Assembly: GCA_035544835.1 (NCBI GenBank)
Contig: DASZZV010000014.1
Location: 1 to 5,883 of the forward strand
From: DASZZV01 sp035544835
GTDB lineage: Bacteria > Acidobacteriota > Thermoanaerobaculia > Gp7-AA8
Length of the DNA stretch: 5,883 nucleotides
Direction: 5' to 3'
Shown here piece after piece: positions 1-5,653 of this stretch. Under the pieces are notes generated by a model, which saw only the letters and a program-made list of their open reading frames with translations, ran no database searches and had not been told where the DNA came from. Within the stretch, counting starts at the first letter, position 1. Every line of letters starts with the position of its first letter. The translations under genes and the position numbers were made by a program.

Positions 1-10
1 CAAAGCGGCC

Positions 11-35
11 TAAATACTGGGAGTTTCTTAGAAGC
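11..35 (-). repeat. 25-bp dispersed repeat, copy 1 (inverted relative to 5793-5817)
   Basis: Read on the minus strand, this segment matches 5793-5817 at 24 of 25 positions; the one difference is A versus T near the middle. The shared core is TTCTAAGAAACTCCC. It abuts the G-rich palindrome that begins at 34, so the repeats form a mosaic. No coding function is seen. Confidence 0.8.
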
Positions 36-165
36 AAGGGCGGAGGGGCGGGAGGGGCGAGGGACCTTGCAAGCTGGTACATTCGCCATTCAGGCGGCGT
101 AGAATCTGAACCGAAAATGTACTAGTTTGCGAGGTCCCTCGCCCCTCCCGCCCCTCCGCCCTTGC
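34..165. repeat. Long palindromic repeat: 50-bp arms, 32-nt loop, G-rich
   Basis: Arms 34-83 and 116-165 are inverted copies matching at 47 of 50 positions. All three mismatches (68/131, 73/126, 76/123) would be G-U pairs in a plus-strand transcript, so the RNA stem would be fully paired on that strand. Each arm holds five runs of three or four G: plus strand at 38-40, 45-48, 50-52, 54-57 and 61-63, and minus strand at the mirrored positions 136-161. The minus-strand text from 175 down to 132 also carries GTCATCCCGAGC and GCGAGGGACCT, linking it to the repeat family at 5654-5744 and 5835-5861. It lies 42 bp beyond the stop codon of the membrane-protein gene. It could act as a transcript end, but there is no T-run, and a dispersed REP/MITE-like repeat is more likely. 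Confidence 0.85.
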
Positions 166-207
166 TCGGGATGACAGCGTTGTTTCTATTTCTCAAAGCC
201 AAACTAC

Positions 208-711
208 TCACCCCTGTTCCGTCAAAAACCGCTCCATCAACCTGTTGTTCTCCTCCATAGCCTTGATCTCCACGACGTAGGCCCAGGCAAAGATGGCTAT
301 CGAAGCGATGGTCATAAAACGATGGATCCAGATGTAGGCGATCCAGCTCATCGAGCCGACCTGATGCACGATCATGGCGCGATGAACGCCGCCGCCGAGG
401 ATGAACGTGGCCATGATGACCATCATCGAGTAGAAGGCAGCGGGGAAAACGCGGGACTTGAAGCTCTTCGTGCGCCCCACGACGTCGGCCTCGTCGCCTG
501 AACCCTTCGCTTTGTCCTTGATCTCTTTACCCGTGCCGATGAAAAAGAACATGGTCATCGATTGAGAGAAAAGACCAATGATTACCGTGCCGAGGGCGAT
601 GACGATGTGTGTGCCGACAGCGGCGCGGGAGTGAAGGGTGAAGCCCTGAATGGCTGACGAGATCAGCCCGGCAATGGTGATGAGTGTCGAGAATAGGAGA
701 AGCTGCGCCAT
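208..711 (-). CDS. Small four-helix membrane protein, function unknown
   Basis: The 167-residue protein has four hydrophobic segments at about residues 4-24, 34-58, 87-107 and 121-146, so it is an integral inner-membrane protein. A charged loop (about 61-86, KEIKDKAKGSGDEAD) separates the two helical pairs, and the tail (148-167) is polar. Histidines at 27, 35, 110, 116 and 130 lie at or near helix ends. Such an arrangement can bind heme or metal, but no family signature confirms it. The ATG at 711 has no Shine-Dalgarno site; a perfect TATAAT box ends 8 bases before it, which suggests a leaderless mRNA. It diverges from purM and shares an almost identical promoter and start with it, so the two may be expressed together, but nothing in the protein points to purine metabolism. 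I do not recognise the family. Confidence 0.8.
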   Translation of the reverse strand: MAQLLLFSTLITIAGLISSAIQGFTLHSRAAVGTHIVIALGTVIIGLFSQSMTMFFFIGTGKEIKDKAKGSGDEADVVGRTKSFKSRVFPAAFYSMMVIMATFILGGGVHRAMIVHQVGSMSWIAYIWIHRFMTIASIAIFAWAYVVEIKAMEENNRLMERFLTEQG

Positions 712-726
712 GGCCGCGGATTATAG
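707..726 (-). repeat. Promoter/start module, copy 1 of a 20-bp inverted repeat
   Basis: Read on the minus strand this is CTATAATCCGCGGCCATGGC, identical over all 20 bases to 968-987 on the plus strand. It spans the -10 box, the 8-base spacer, the ATG and the first base pair after it. The sequences beyond the 20 bases on either side do not align. Confidence 0.9.
720..725 (-). promoter_or_regulatory. TATAAT -10 box of the membrane-protein gene
   Basis: On the minus strand TATAAT occupies 725 to 720, 8 bases before the ATG at 711. A start of transcription about 7 bases downstream would fall at or just before the ATG, leaving essentially no leader. No good TTGACA-like -35 box is seen at 16-18 bases spacing. 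Confidence 0.65.
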
Positions 727-801
727 GGGCAGGATTTCCTGAACGACCAGATGCATTGGAGATGAGTCAAGTTTGGGGCAGCACATGAAATCGCGAAAAA
801 G

Positions 802-928
802 GGCCGGGCACGGGCACGGGAAAGTCAAAACCGTAAATTCGGGCCGGCGGATCGCAATTCTCCTCGCGCCCGCCTTTGGGGTTTTGACTTTCCCGTACCC
901 GTGCCCGTGCCCGCTTCCGTGCCCGGCC
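802..928. repeat. Palindromic repeat with unequal GGGCAC hexamer arrays
   Basis: The arms are 802-831 and 881-928, with a 49-nt loop. Each arm reads, toward the loop, GGCC, then a run of hexamers, then GGGAAAGTCAAAAC. The left arm has two hexamers (both GGGCAC, 806-817). The right arm, read on the minus strand from 924 to 895, has five (GGGCAC, GGAAGC, GGGCAC, GGGCAC, GGGTAC). The 14-base inner segment is identical in both. The G-runs are spaced by 2-3 bases on each arm, which suits G-quadruplex formation. It lies between two divergent promoters. Open frames running through it are by-products of the repeat and are not genes. Confidence 0.85.
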
Positions 929-967
929 TTTGATCGAGGTCGGTTAGAAATACATCTGTTGTTCCCT

Positions 968-987
968 CTATAATCCGCGGCCATGGC
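968..987 (+). repeat. Promoter/start module, copy 2 of a 20-bp inverted repeat
   Basis: This is the exact inverted counterpart of 707-726 and covers the purM -10 box, the 8-base spacer and the start codon. The ATG sits in the 12-base palindrome CGGCCATGGCCG (978-989). Confidence 0.9.
969..974 (+). promoter_or_regulatory. TATAAT -10 box of purM-purN
   Basis: A perfect TATAAT lies 8 bases before the purM ATG. Transcription starting about 7 bases downstream would begin at about 981, giving a leaderless purM message, consistent with the lack of any Shine-Dalgarno site. The best upstream match to a -35 box is TTAGAA at 944-949, with a 19-base spacer, which is weak. No PurR-like operator or purine riboswitch is recognisable in the short space available. 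Confidence 0.65.
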
Positions 988-2053
988 CGAAAAGAGCACC
1001 TCCTATCGCGATGCTGGTGTGAATATCGATGCGCAGGACGAGGCGTTGCGCGAGGTTCGCAACATCGCCCGAAAGACCTTCACTCCGAATGTGCTCTCGG
1101 ATATCGGTTCCTTCGGCGGACTCTTCAAGGCTTCCTTCGCTGACATTGCGTCGCCTGTGCTGGTTTCGTCGACGGACGGCGTCGGCACCAAGATCCGAGT
1201 GGCGCAGGCTATGAAGATTCACGACACGGTCGGGTATGACCTGGTCTGCCACTGCGTCAACGACATCCTCGTTCAGGGGGCGCGGCCGCTTTTCTTTCTC
1301 GATTACTTCGCCACCGGCAGGTTGAATCCCGCGGTCATGACCGATGTGATCCGTGGCATGGCCAGAGGCTGCACGGAGAATGGCGCCGCTCTGATCGGCG
1401 GCGAGACGGCCGAGATGCCCGGGTTTTACGGCGATGACGACTATGACATCGCCGGGTTCATCGTCGGTGTCGTCGACGAGAAAAACATCATCGATGGCAA
1501 GAAGGTCCGTCAGGGAGACGTCCTCATCGGTCTACCGTCGGCCGGCCTTCATACCAACGGCTACTCCCTGGCGCGTCGCGTTCTCATCGACAAGCTCGGT
1601 CACGACTATCAGACTATCCTTCCCCAACTCTGTCAGAAAATCGGCGACGCACTTCTCGCGCCGCACATCTCCTACCTCAAGCAGCTCCTTCCGCTGGTCG
1701 GGGAGGGGCTGCTCCACGGAATGGTGCACATCACGGGTGGCGGACTGACCGACAACATTCCGCGCATTCTTCCGGCCGACTGCGACGCCCGCGTCAAGGC
1801 CGGCTCGTGGGAGGTTCTTCCGATCTTCAAGTACCTTTTCGACCAGGGCAACATCGACATCGATGAGATGTTCCGCGTCTTTAATCTCGGCCTCGGCATG
1901 GTGCTCATGGTCGCTCCGTCGGACGTCGAGCAGGTATCGAAGAGACTCCAGTCTGCCGGGCAGAAACACTATTTCATCGGCAACGTCGTGAAGGGGCAGG
2001 GTAGGGTGATCTACGACTTTCCCCCGGCCGGCTTTCCGAGCTGGCTTCAATGA
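983..2053 (+). CDS. purM: Phosphoribosylformylglycinamidine cyclo-ligase (AIR synthetase)
   Basis: This cytosolic enzyme uses ATP to close the ring of formylglycinamidine ribonucleotide (FGAM), giving aminoimidazole ribonucleotide (AIR), in de novo purine synthesis. The 356 residues fit the usual family length of about 345. Recognisable blocks in order are the N-terminal SYRDAGVNID (7-16), the ATP-binding STDGVGTK (63-70), CVNDILVQGA (91-100), GGETAEMPG (139-147), GLPSAGLHTNGYSL (183-196), HITGGGLTDNIPR (249-261) and MFRVFNLGLGM (296-306), covering both halves of the PurM ATP-binding and C-terminal domains. The ATG at 983 is chosen because the conserved N-terminus starts a few residues later and the TATAAT box lies immediately upstream. 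The stop overlaps the purN start by 4 bp (ATGA). No key motif is missing and the frame is intact. Confidence 0.97.
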   Translation: MAEKSTSYRDAGVNIDAQDEALREVRNIARKTFTPNVLSDIGSFGGLFKASFADIASPVLVSSTDGVGTKIRVAQAMKIHDTVGYDLVCHCVNDILVQGARPLFFLDYFATGRLNPAVMTDVIRGMARGCTENGAALIGGETAEMPGFYGDDDYDIAGFIVGVVDEKNIIDGKKVRQGDVLIGLPSAGLHTNGYSLARRVLIDKLGHDYQTILPQLCQKIGDALLAPHISYLKQLLPLVGEGLLHGMVHITGGGLTDNIPRILPADCDARVKAGSWEVLPIFKYLFDQGNIDIDEMFRVFNLGLGMVLMVAPSDVEQVSKRLQSAGQKHYFIGNVVKGQGRVIYDFPPAGFPSWLQ

Positions 2054-2652
2054 CTCGTCTAGCCGTGATGCTGTCTGGCCGCGGTTCTAATTTTCTGGCG
2101 ATTCACGATGCCGTTCGCTCGGGCCGGATTCCCGCCGCCGAAATCGTGGCTGTGATCTCCAACAAGCCGGACGCCCCGGGCCTGAGTCGTGGCCGTGAGC
2201 TCGGTTACGACTGTTGCGATGTCGATCATCGACAGTTCGCATCGCGAGAGGAGCACGAGGCTGAGCTTCTGCGATTGTTCGGGGAGCGAAAGGTCGATTT
2301 CGTTCTGCTGGCCGGTTACATGCGACTTCTGTCCCCTCGCTTCGTCAACCACTTCCGCCACCGCATTCTCAATATTCACCCCTCTCTGCTTCCGGCCTTT
2401 CCCGGTGTCGACGCGCAGGCCCAGGCAATCGCGCATGGTGTGAAAGTCGCCGGCTGCACCGTTCATCTGGTCGATGAGTCTCTCGATGGAGGACCGATCC
2501 TGGTGCAGCGGAGCGTGAACGTGCTGGATGAGGACGACTCCGATTCTCTCGCCGCCCGAATTCTCGAGGAGGAGCACGAGGCTTATGTCGAGGCGGTACG
2601 GAAGGTGTGTGGAGGATTTCGCGTCGAAGGACGCCGGGTTTTCTTCGATTAG
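2050..2652 (+). CDS. purN: Phosphoribosylglycinamide formyltransferase (GAR transformylase)
   Basis: The enzyme transfers a formyl group from 10-formyltetrahydrofolate to glycinamide ribonucleotide, giving formyl-GAR. It acts two steps before PurM in the same pathway. Of its 200 residues, the phosphate-binding LSGRGSN is at 8-14, LLAGYMRLL at 86-94 and NIHPSLLPAFPG at 108-119. The catalytic residues N108, H110 and D146 match E. coli N106, H108 and D144 with a constant offset of two. GVKVAGCTVHLVDESLDGGPI (130-150) is the usual folate-side block. After PG the sequence is VDAQAQAI, without the histidines of the E. coli enzyme; this is known variation among PurN proteins as I recall them. The ATG lies within the purM stop (ATGA), so translation is probably coupled; there is no strong Shine-Dalgarno site. 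Confidence 0.97.
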   Translation: MTRLAVMLSGRGSNFLAIHDAVRSGRIPAAEIVAVISNKPDAPGLSRGRELGYDCCDVDHRQFASREEHEAELLRLFGERKVDFVLLAGYMRLLSPRFVNHFRHRILNIHPSLLPAFPGVDAQAQAIAHGVKVAGCTVHLVDESLDGGPILVQRSVNVLDEDDSDSLAARILEEEHEAYVEAVRKVCGGFRVEGRRVFFD

Positions 2653-2742
2653 TCTGTGGCTAACCCCGTGGGGCACCCCCGCATACCTGGTTCGGGGCGC
2701 CGCGCTGGGGCGTCGGGAACATGCGCTGTGCGCGGTCCTCGG
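2653..2742. other. Convergent 90-bp intergenic region, no clear terminator
   Basis: This separates the ends of purN and the secreted-protein gene. Short GC hairpins are possible (CCCCG 2677-2681 with CGGGG 2693-2697; GCGCTGTGCGC at 2723-2733), but none is followed by a T-run on either strand. Termination by Rho, or within the opposing gene, is possible. Confidence 0.4.
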
Positions 2743-3471
2743 TCACCGATTCGCGTGCTGCATCTCCATTGTGCCGACCTGAGGCAATTGATGAACGAAG
2801 CCCTGCGGAACCTTGAACATCGATGCCGGGAGTGGCTTCTCGACGATCGAATCGGTCGTCCACGATTGCACATCTGTGAATGGCTTGCCGCCATCGTAAG
2901 TCTGCGTAACGGTGAGCGCCTGCGCGACGAGCAGTCCAGCCATTGATGACAACGCAGCCGACAGCTCGCGGTCAATCTCAGGAAACCTCGTACGTATGTC
3001 CGGCTGCACTACCGGAGGAAGATCGGCCGTGGCGGTGAGAAGAATGATGGCGCTCACCTTCGAGCGGATTAAAGTTCCACTCATGTCATGGATCAGCGAA
3101 TAGTTGATCCGCAAGACGCGCTTCGTGGCCGGATGGCCGGCGATGGGTTCGGCAGGCTCGTCATGCCACTCCACATGGTGCTTCTCGACCTTCGCCAGCA
3201 GCGGGATCCCGAAGCGCAGCGACGTCGCTCCGACTGAATCGCTTCCTCGCTGAAACCACGTGCGATTGCCCTGGTTCAGGTACGTCGCCGTCTTGTCCCC
3301 GTCGGAAGAGACGATCGCATCGTGCGCGCGCGGCTCTTTCGATTCCGGAAGATCGAGGCGGTAAGAATGGCCATCGATCGAAAGAATTGCTCCATTCGAT
3401 CGTTTCAATACAGTACCGCCGTCGGCCGTAATTGCAGCGACCATGAAGAACGCGAAGAACGCAATTTTCAT
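2743..3471 (-). CDS. Secreted protein of unknown function (possibly DUF4412/LolA-like)
   Basis: The 242-residue protein starts with a signal peptide (MKIAFFAFFMVAAITA, cleavage near residue 16). There is no lipobox cysteine, so it is probably exported to the periplasm. The rest is mostly predicted beta: GAILSIDGHSYRLD (27-40), SSDGDKTATYLNQGNRTWFQR (55-75), VEWHDEPAEPIAGHPATKRVL (100-120), and a final VEKPLPASMFKVPQGF (210-225). A strand pattern ending in a P-x-S-hydrophobic-F-x-V-P-x-G-F motif resembles DUF4412-type, LolA-like proteins. This is a weak recollection, not a firm assignment. The frame is open back to 3522, but the ATG at 3471 is preferred because it has a GGGAG site 6 bases upstream and begins the signal peptide. 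It lies 69 bp downstream of the carboxypeptidase gene on the same strand, probably in one transcript. Its role is unknown. Confidence 0.8.
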   Translation of the reverse strand: MKIAFFAFFMVAAITADGGTVLKRSNGAILSIDGHSYRLDLPESKEPRAHDAIVSSDGDKTATYLNQGNRTWFQRGSDSVGATSLRFGIPLLAKVEKHHVEWHDEPAEPIAGHPATKRVLRINYSLIHDMSGTLIRSKVSAIILLTATADLPPVVQPDIRTRFPEIDRELSAALSSMAGLLVAQALTVTQTYDGGKPFTDVQSWTTDSIVEKPLPASMFKVPQGFVHQLPQVGTMEMQHANR

Positions 3472-3477
3472 CAGCGT

Positions 3478-3482
3478 CTCCC
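3478..3482 (-). promoter_or_regulatory. Shine-Dalgarno site fixing the secreted-protein start
   Basis: On the minus strand GGGAG lies 6 bases before the ATG at 3471. This supports that start over the in-frame ATG at 3522, which would put 17 polar residues before the signal peptide. Confidence 0.65.
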
Positions 3483-3540
3483 ACCGCAATCGGGATGAAG
3501 GATGCAAGCCCGCTCCATCCATGACGATTCTGCTGAACGT

Positions 3541-4662
3541 CTAGAACGGCCACCATTTCTTCCACCAGGGCATCGGGCCGACGTCCATGGTGGCGAGCGC
3601 CGGCACCTGAGCGATCACCTGGTTGCCCTTTTTCACCACCACCGTGCCTACCTGCTGTCCCTTTCGGATCGGCGCTTCAACATTGGTGCTTCGAACCTCG
3701 GTGGTGACCCCACCCTGCTCGCCGCGTTTCATGAGCATCTTCGCCTGGCCACCGGAAACTACAGGCACGGTGCTGACTTCGCCGTTTTTGATCGTGGCGC
3801 GCTGCTCGATGGTCGCGCCTTTCTTGATCGGAACCGCCATGGTGTAAGCGGCGAAGGCCTCCGAGAAGAGTTTTATGGCGCTCTTGAAATCACCGTTTTT
3901 CTGTTTGGAGCCCATGACCACGCAGACCAAATCGAGATCGCCGCGTCGCGCACTAGCCGTCACGCAGAACCCCGCCTTGTTCGTGAATCCCGTTTTGATT
4001 CCGGTGGCGGCGTCGTACAAGTCGAGAAGATGGTTCGGGTTTCTGAGCTGGAACACTCCACCGCGGAAGGGCATGTTCTTGACCTTGGCCAGCTCGGCCA
4101 GTAACGGGAACTTCATGACCTCGATCCCGAGTTTGGCGGCGTCGTACGCGCTCATCTGATCCTCGGGCTCGCCCTCTTCTGCAGGCAGCCCGTGCGGTGA
4201 GTAGAAGTGACTTTCCTTCATCCCGAGCTTCGCGGCACGCTCGTTCATCAAAGGCACGAAGGCCTCTCTGCTCCCGGCGACTTTCTCAGCGAGCGCGTAG
4301 GCCGCGTCATTCGCCGAGTGCACCATGGCCGCAGCGATGATGTCCTTGAGCGGGAAGACCTCGCCCTGTTTGAGAAAGACCTGCGATCCACCGATCTTGC
4401 TTGCCGCCGCCGATACCGTTACCGGAGAATCGAGGGTCAGCAATCCGTCGCGGACATTCTCCATGACGATGAGCAGGGTCATCATCTTGGTCATGGAAGC
4501 TACGGGGAAAGGCTGATGGGCATTCTGTTCCGACAGAATGGTGCCGGTCGTCGGCTCCATGACGATCTCCGCGAGATACAGTGGCGGCGCCGTGGCTGTC
4601 TGCGCGAAAGCAGGGATGCCGGAAGCCAGGGACAGGAACAGAAGAAAGGCCACACATTTCAT
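3541..4662 (-). CDS. dacA: D-alanyl-D-alanine carboxypeptidase (PBP5/DacA type, peptidase S11)
   Basis: A periplasmic serine enzyme that removes the terminal D-alanine from peptidoglycan pentapeptides, limiting cross-linking. The 373-residue precursor has a signal peptide (1-20, ending GIPAFA before QT). All three penicillin-binding motifs are present: SMTK (56-59, nucleophile S56, base K59), SAN (116-118) and KTG (223-225). The C-terminal PBP5_C beta domain spans about 275-355. PBP5 proteins usually end in an amphipathic membrane-anchoring helix; here the end is a short PMPWWKKWWPF (363-373), rich in tryptophan and lysine, which may play that role. The frame is open back to 4752, but the ATG at 4662 has a strong GGAGGAG site and starts the signal peptide, so the longer form is rejected. 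The name dacA is given for family membership; dacC- or dacD-like paralogues cannot be separated by sequence alone. Confidence 0.93.
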   Translation of the reverse strand: MKCVAFLLFLSLASGIPAFAQTATAPPLYLAEIVMEPTTGTILSEQNAHQPFPVASMTKMMTLLIVMENVRDGLLTLDSPVTVSAAASKIGGSQVFLKQGEVFPLKDIIAAAMVHSANDAAYALAEKVAGSREAFVPLMNERAAKLGMKESHFYSPHGLPAEEGEPEDQMSAYDAAKLGIEVMKFPLLAELAKVKNMPFRGGVFQLRNPNHLLDLYDAATGIKTGFTNKAGFCVTASARRGDLDLVCVVMGSKQKNGDFKSAIKLFSEAFAAYTMAVPIKKGATIEQRATIKNGEVSTVPVVSGGQAKMLMKRGEQGGVTTEVRSTNVEAPIRKGQQVGTVVVKKGNQVIAQVPALATMDVGPMPWWKKWWPF

Positions 4663-4670
4663 TTGGGAGA

Positions 4671-4677
4671 CTCCTCC
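4671..4677 (-). promoter_or_regulatory. Shine-Dalgarno site of the carboxypeptidase gene
   Basis: On the minus strand GGAGGAG lies 8 bases before the ATG at 4662. This near-ideal site decides the start in favour of the signal-peptide methionine, 30 codons inside the longest frame. Confidence 0.8.
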
Positions 4678-4698
4678 GGTGTGACCGTTCCTGCACGC

Positions 4699-4707
4699 GC
4701 TATACCA
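4699..4707 (-). promoter_or_regulatory. Possible extended -10 promoter of the carboxypeptidase gene
   Basis: On the minus strand TGGTATAGC gives TATAGC with an upstream TG, an extended -10 pattern. Transcription would start near 4692 and leave a leader of about 30 bases holding the GGAGGAG site. No convincing -35 box is visible, so this is tentative. Confidence 0.35.
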
Positions 4708-4723
4708 CCGCACGGGCTCAGGC

Positions 4724-4783
4724 TTCGTCGCGAAACGCCGTACCTCTCGCATCCCGGGCCGCTGTCCGCTTCCTCGCGACGAA
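4724..4783. repeat. Short inverted repeat between nitroreductase and carboxypeptidase genes
   Basis: TTCGTCGCGA at 4724-4733 is the exact reverse complement of TCGCGACGAA at 4774-4783, with 40 bases between. The stem can continue imperfectly outward (CTCAGGC against GGCTGAG, with a 4-base bulge). No T-run follows on either strand, so a terminator is not supported. It may be an operator or chance. Confidence 0.4.
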
Positions 4784-4803
4784 ACCAGGCTGAGAAATGC
4801 GGG

Positions 4804-5394
4804 CTAGACGCCATCCATGAAGAAACCTCTTTTTGCGACTTGAGCCAGGGGCTTGCGATCGTTCGGCTTCTCGTTTCTGGCTACGTCTTCCGGCAGAACG
4901 GCTGGGTCGGCGCGGCGTCCGATGACGATGGCGGCCATAGCCTCATAGTCCGCTTTCGGGACGCCCAGCAGCTCGTATGCCTTCTCTTCATCGAACCCTG
5001 CCATGGCGTGCGTATACAGCCCGGCACGGCGTGCGGCCAGGGCCAGCGACGTCCAGGCCGAGCCGGCGTCGAACCCGTGCCAGCGATTCTCCTTGCCCGA
5101 TTTTGCGAAGCGTCTGGCGCCGAAGACGATCGACAGGACTGGAGCATTCCCGGCCCACACCAGATTCTTCGGCACCAGGATGGATCGGTAGGTCTCGATC
5201 TCCGGTGATCGATCGGCGTACATGAACAACCAGGGCTGTTCGTTGAAGCAGGACGGCGACCAGCGAGCCGCTTCGAAGAGACCGGACAGCACCTCTTCGG
5301 AAATCGGATCACGGAGGAATGCGCGGGGAGACCAGCGGTCGAGAAACATCGGATCAACAGGCGCATCGGAAGTACGGGAGTTGAACTGCGTCAT
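4804..5394 (-). CDS. Nitroreductase-family FMN oxidoreductase
   Basis: The 196-residue cytosolic flavoprotein probably transfers electrons from NAD(P)H through FMN to nitro, quinone or similar substrates; the true substrate cannot be read from sequence. Family marks in order: RWSPRAF (20-26, an early FMN-phosphate contact in this fold), EAARWSPSCFNEQPW (41-55, the P-S-x-x-N-x-Q-P-W block), FDAGSAW (108-114), GLYTHAMAGFD (125-135), IVIGRR (156-161) and a basic C-terminus, KPLAQVAKRGFF (181-192). The length suits a single-domain member that works as a dimer. The ATG at 5394 is chosen because AAGGAG lies 8 bases upstream. The frame stays open to 5514, but the extra 40 codons read through the palindromic repeat at 5446-5492 and do not resemble the family. 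It is on the same strand as the carboxypeptidase gene, 141 bp upstream; no functional link is evident. Confidence 0.9.
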   Translation of the reverse strand: MTQFNSRTSDAPVDPMFLDRWSPRAFLRDPISEEVLSGLFEAARWSPSCFNEQPWLFMYADRSPEIETYRSILVPKNLVWAGNAPVLSIVFGARRFAKSGKENRWHGFDAGSAWTSLALAARRAGLYTHAMAGFDEEKAYELLGVPKADYEAMAAIVIGRRADPAVLPEDVARNEKPNDRKPLAQVAKRGFFMDGV

Positions 5395-5402
5395 TGCGTG
5401 AG

Positions 5403-5408
5403 CTCCTT
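5403..5408 (-). promoter_or_regulatory. Shine-Dalgarno site fixing the nitroreductase start
   Basis: On the minus strand AAGGAG lies 8 bases before the ATG at 5394. This supports that start rather than the ATG at 5514, which lies beyond the repeat. Confidence 0.75.
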
Positions 5409-5445
5409 GTTTGAGTCGGCGAAGGAAACCGATGCGGAGGGGCGT

Positions 5446-5580
5446 CCAGCCCCGTAGGGGCGTTTGAGAATAGCCCAGGACGAAGTCCTGGGATGCGTCT
5501 CTGTTTCTCGACACTTACTTCACGACCCGACACCCCAGCACTTCGTGCTGGGCTATTCTCAAACGCCCCTACGGGGCTGG
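5446..5580. repeat. Inverted repeat with 47-bp arms, each ending in a hairpin
   Basis: Arms 5446-5492 and 5534-5580 are inverted copies matching at 45 of 47 positions; the outer 33 bp are perfect. Each arm has two small hairpins: CCCCGTAGGGG (5450-5460 and its mirror 5566-5576), and CCCAGGA-CGAAG-TCCTGGG (5474-5492) or, in the other arm, CCCAGCA-CTTCG-TGCTGGG (5534-5552). The only two differences lie opposite one another in that last hairpin and keep it paired. The left arm begins 52 bp upstream of the nitroreductase start. It is a REP/MITE-like dispersed element by appearance. Translating it gives strings such as LGYSQTPLRGW, which make spurious open frames. Confidence 0.9.
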
Positions 5581-5653
5581 CTGCCATTCACACGCCGGGT
5601 GGACCCGCAATCTTCTTCAGCCATGCGGCTTCTAATGACACACCAAAGTCTCC

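Noticed and set aside
34..165. Intrinsic terminator for the membrane-protein gene
   Set aside because: The stem is very strong, but no T-run follows on the minus strand, the arms are far longer than a terminator, and it belongs to a dispersed family.
721..999. Two overlapping small frames (721-999 minus, 773-973 plus) in the divergent intergenic region
   Set aside because: Both are translations of the GGGCAC palindrome and give repeats such as GHGHGYGK; they would also overlap the promoters.
2059..2676. Open frame of 205 codons opposite purN
   Set aside because: It mirrors purN, whose catalytic residues are all in place. The antisense product has no recognisable features.
2656..2946. Plus-strand frame of 96 codons after purN
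   Set aside because: Most of it is antisense to the secreted-protein gene, it has no ribosome site and no recognisable composition or motif.
4207..5208. Open frame of 333 codons on the plus strand
   Set aside because: It is antisense to the carboxypeptidase and nitroreductase genes, has no family resemblance and a low-complexity composition rich in R, H and G typical of shadow frames in GC-rich DNA.
5395..5514. Longer N-terminus for the nitroreductase
   Set aside because: The extra 40 residues encode the repeat and start beyond the AAGGAG site; the family N-terminus begins after 5394.
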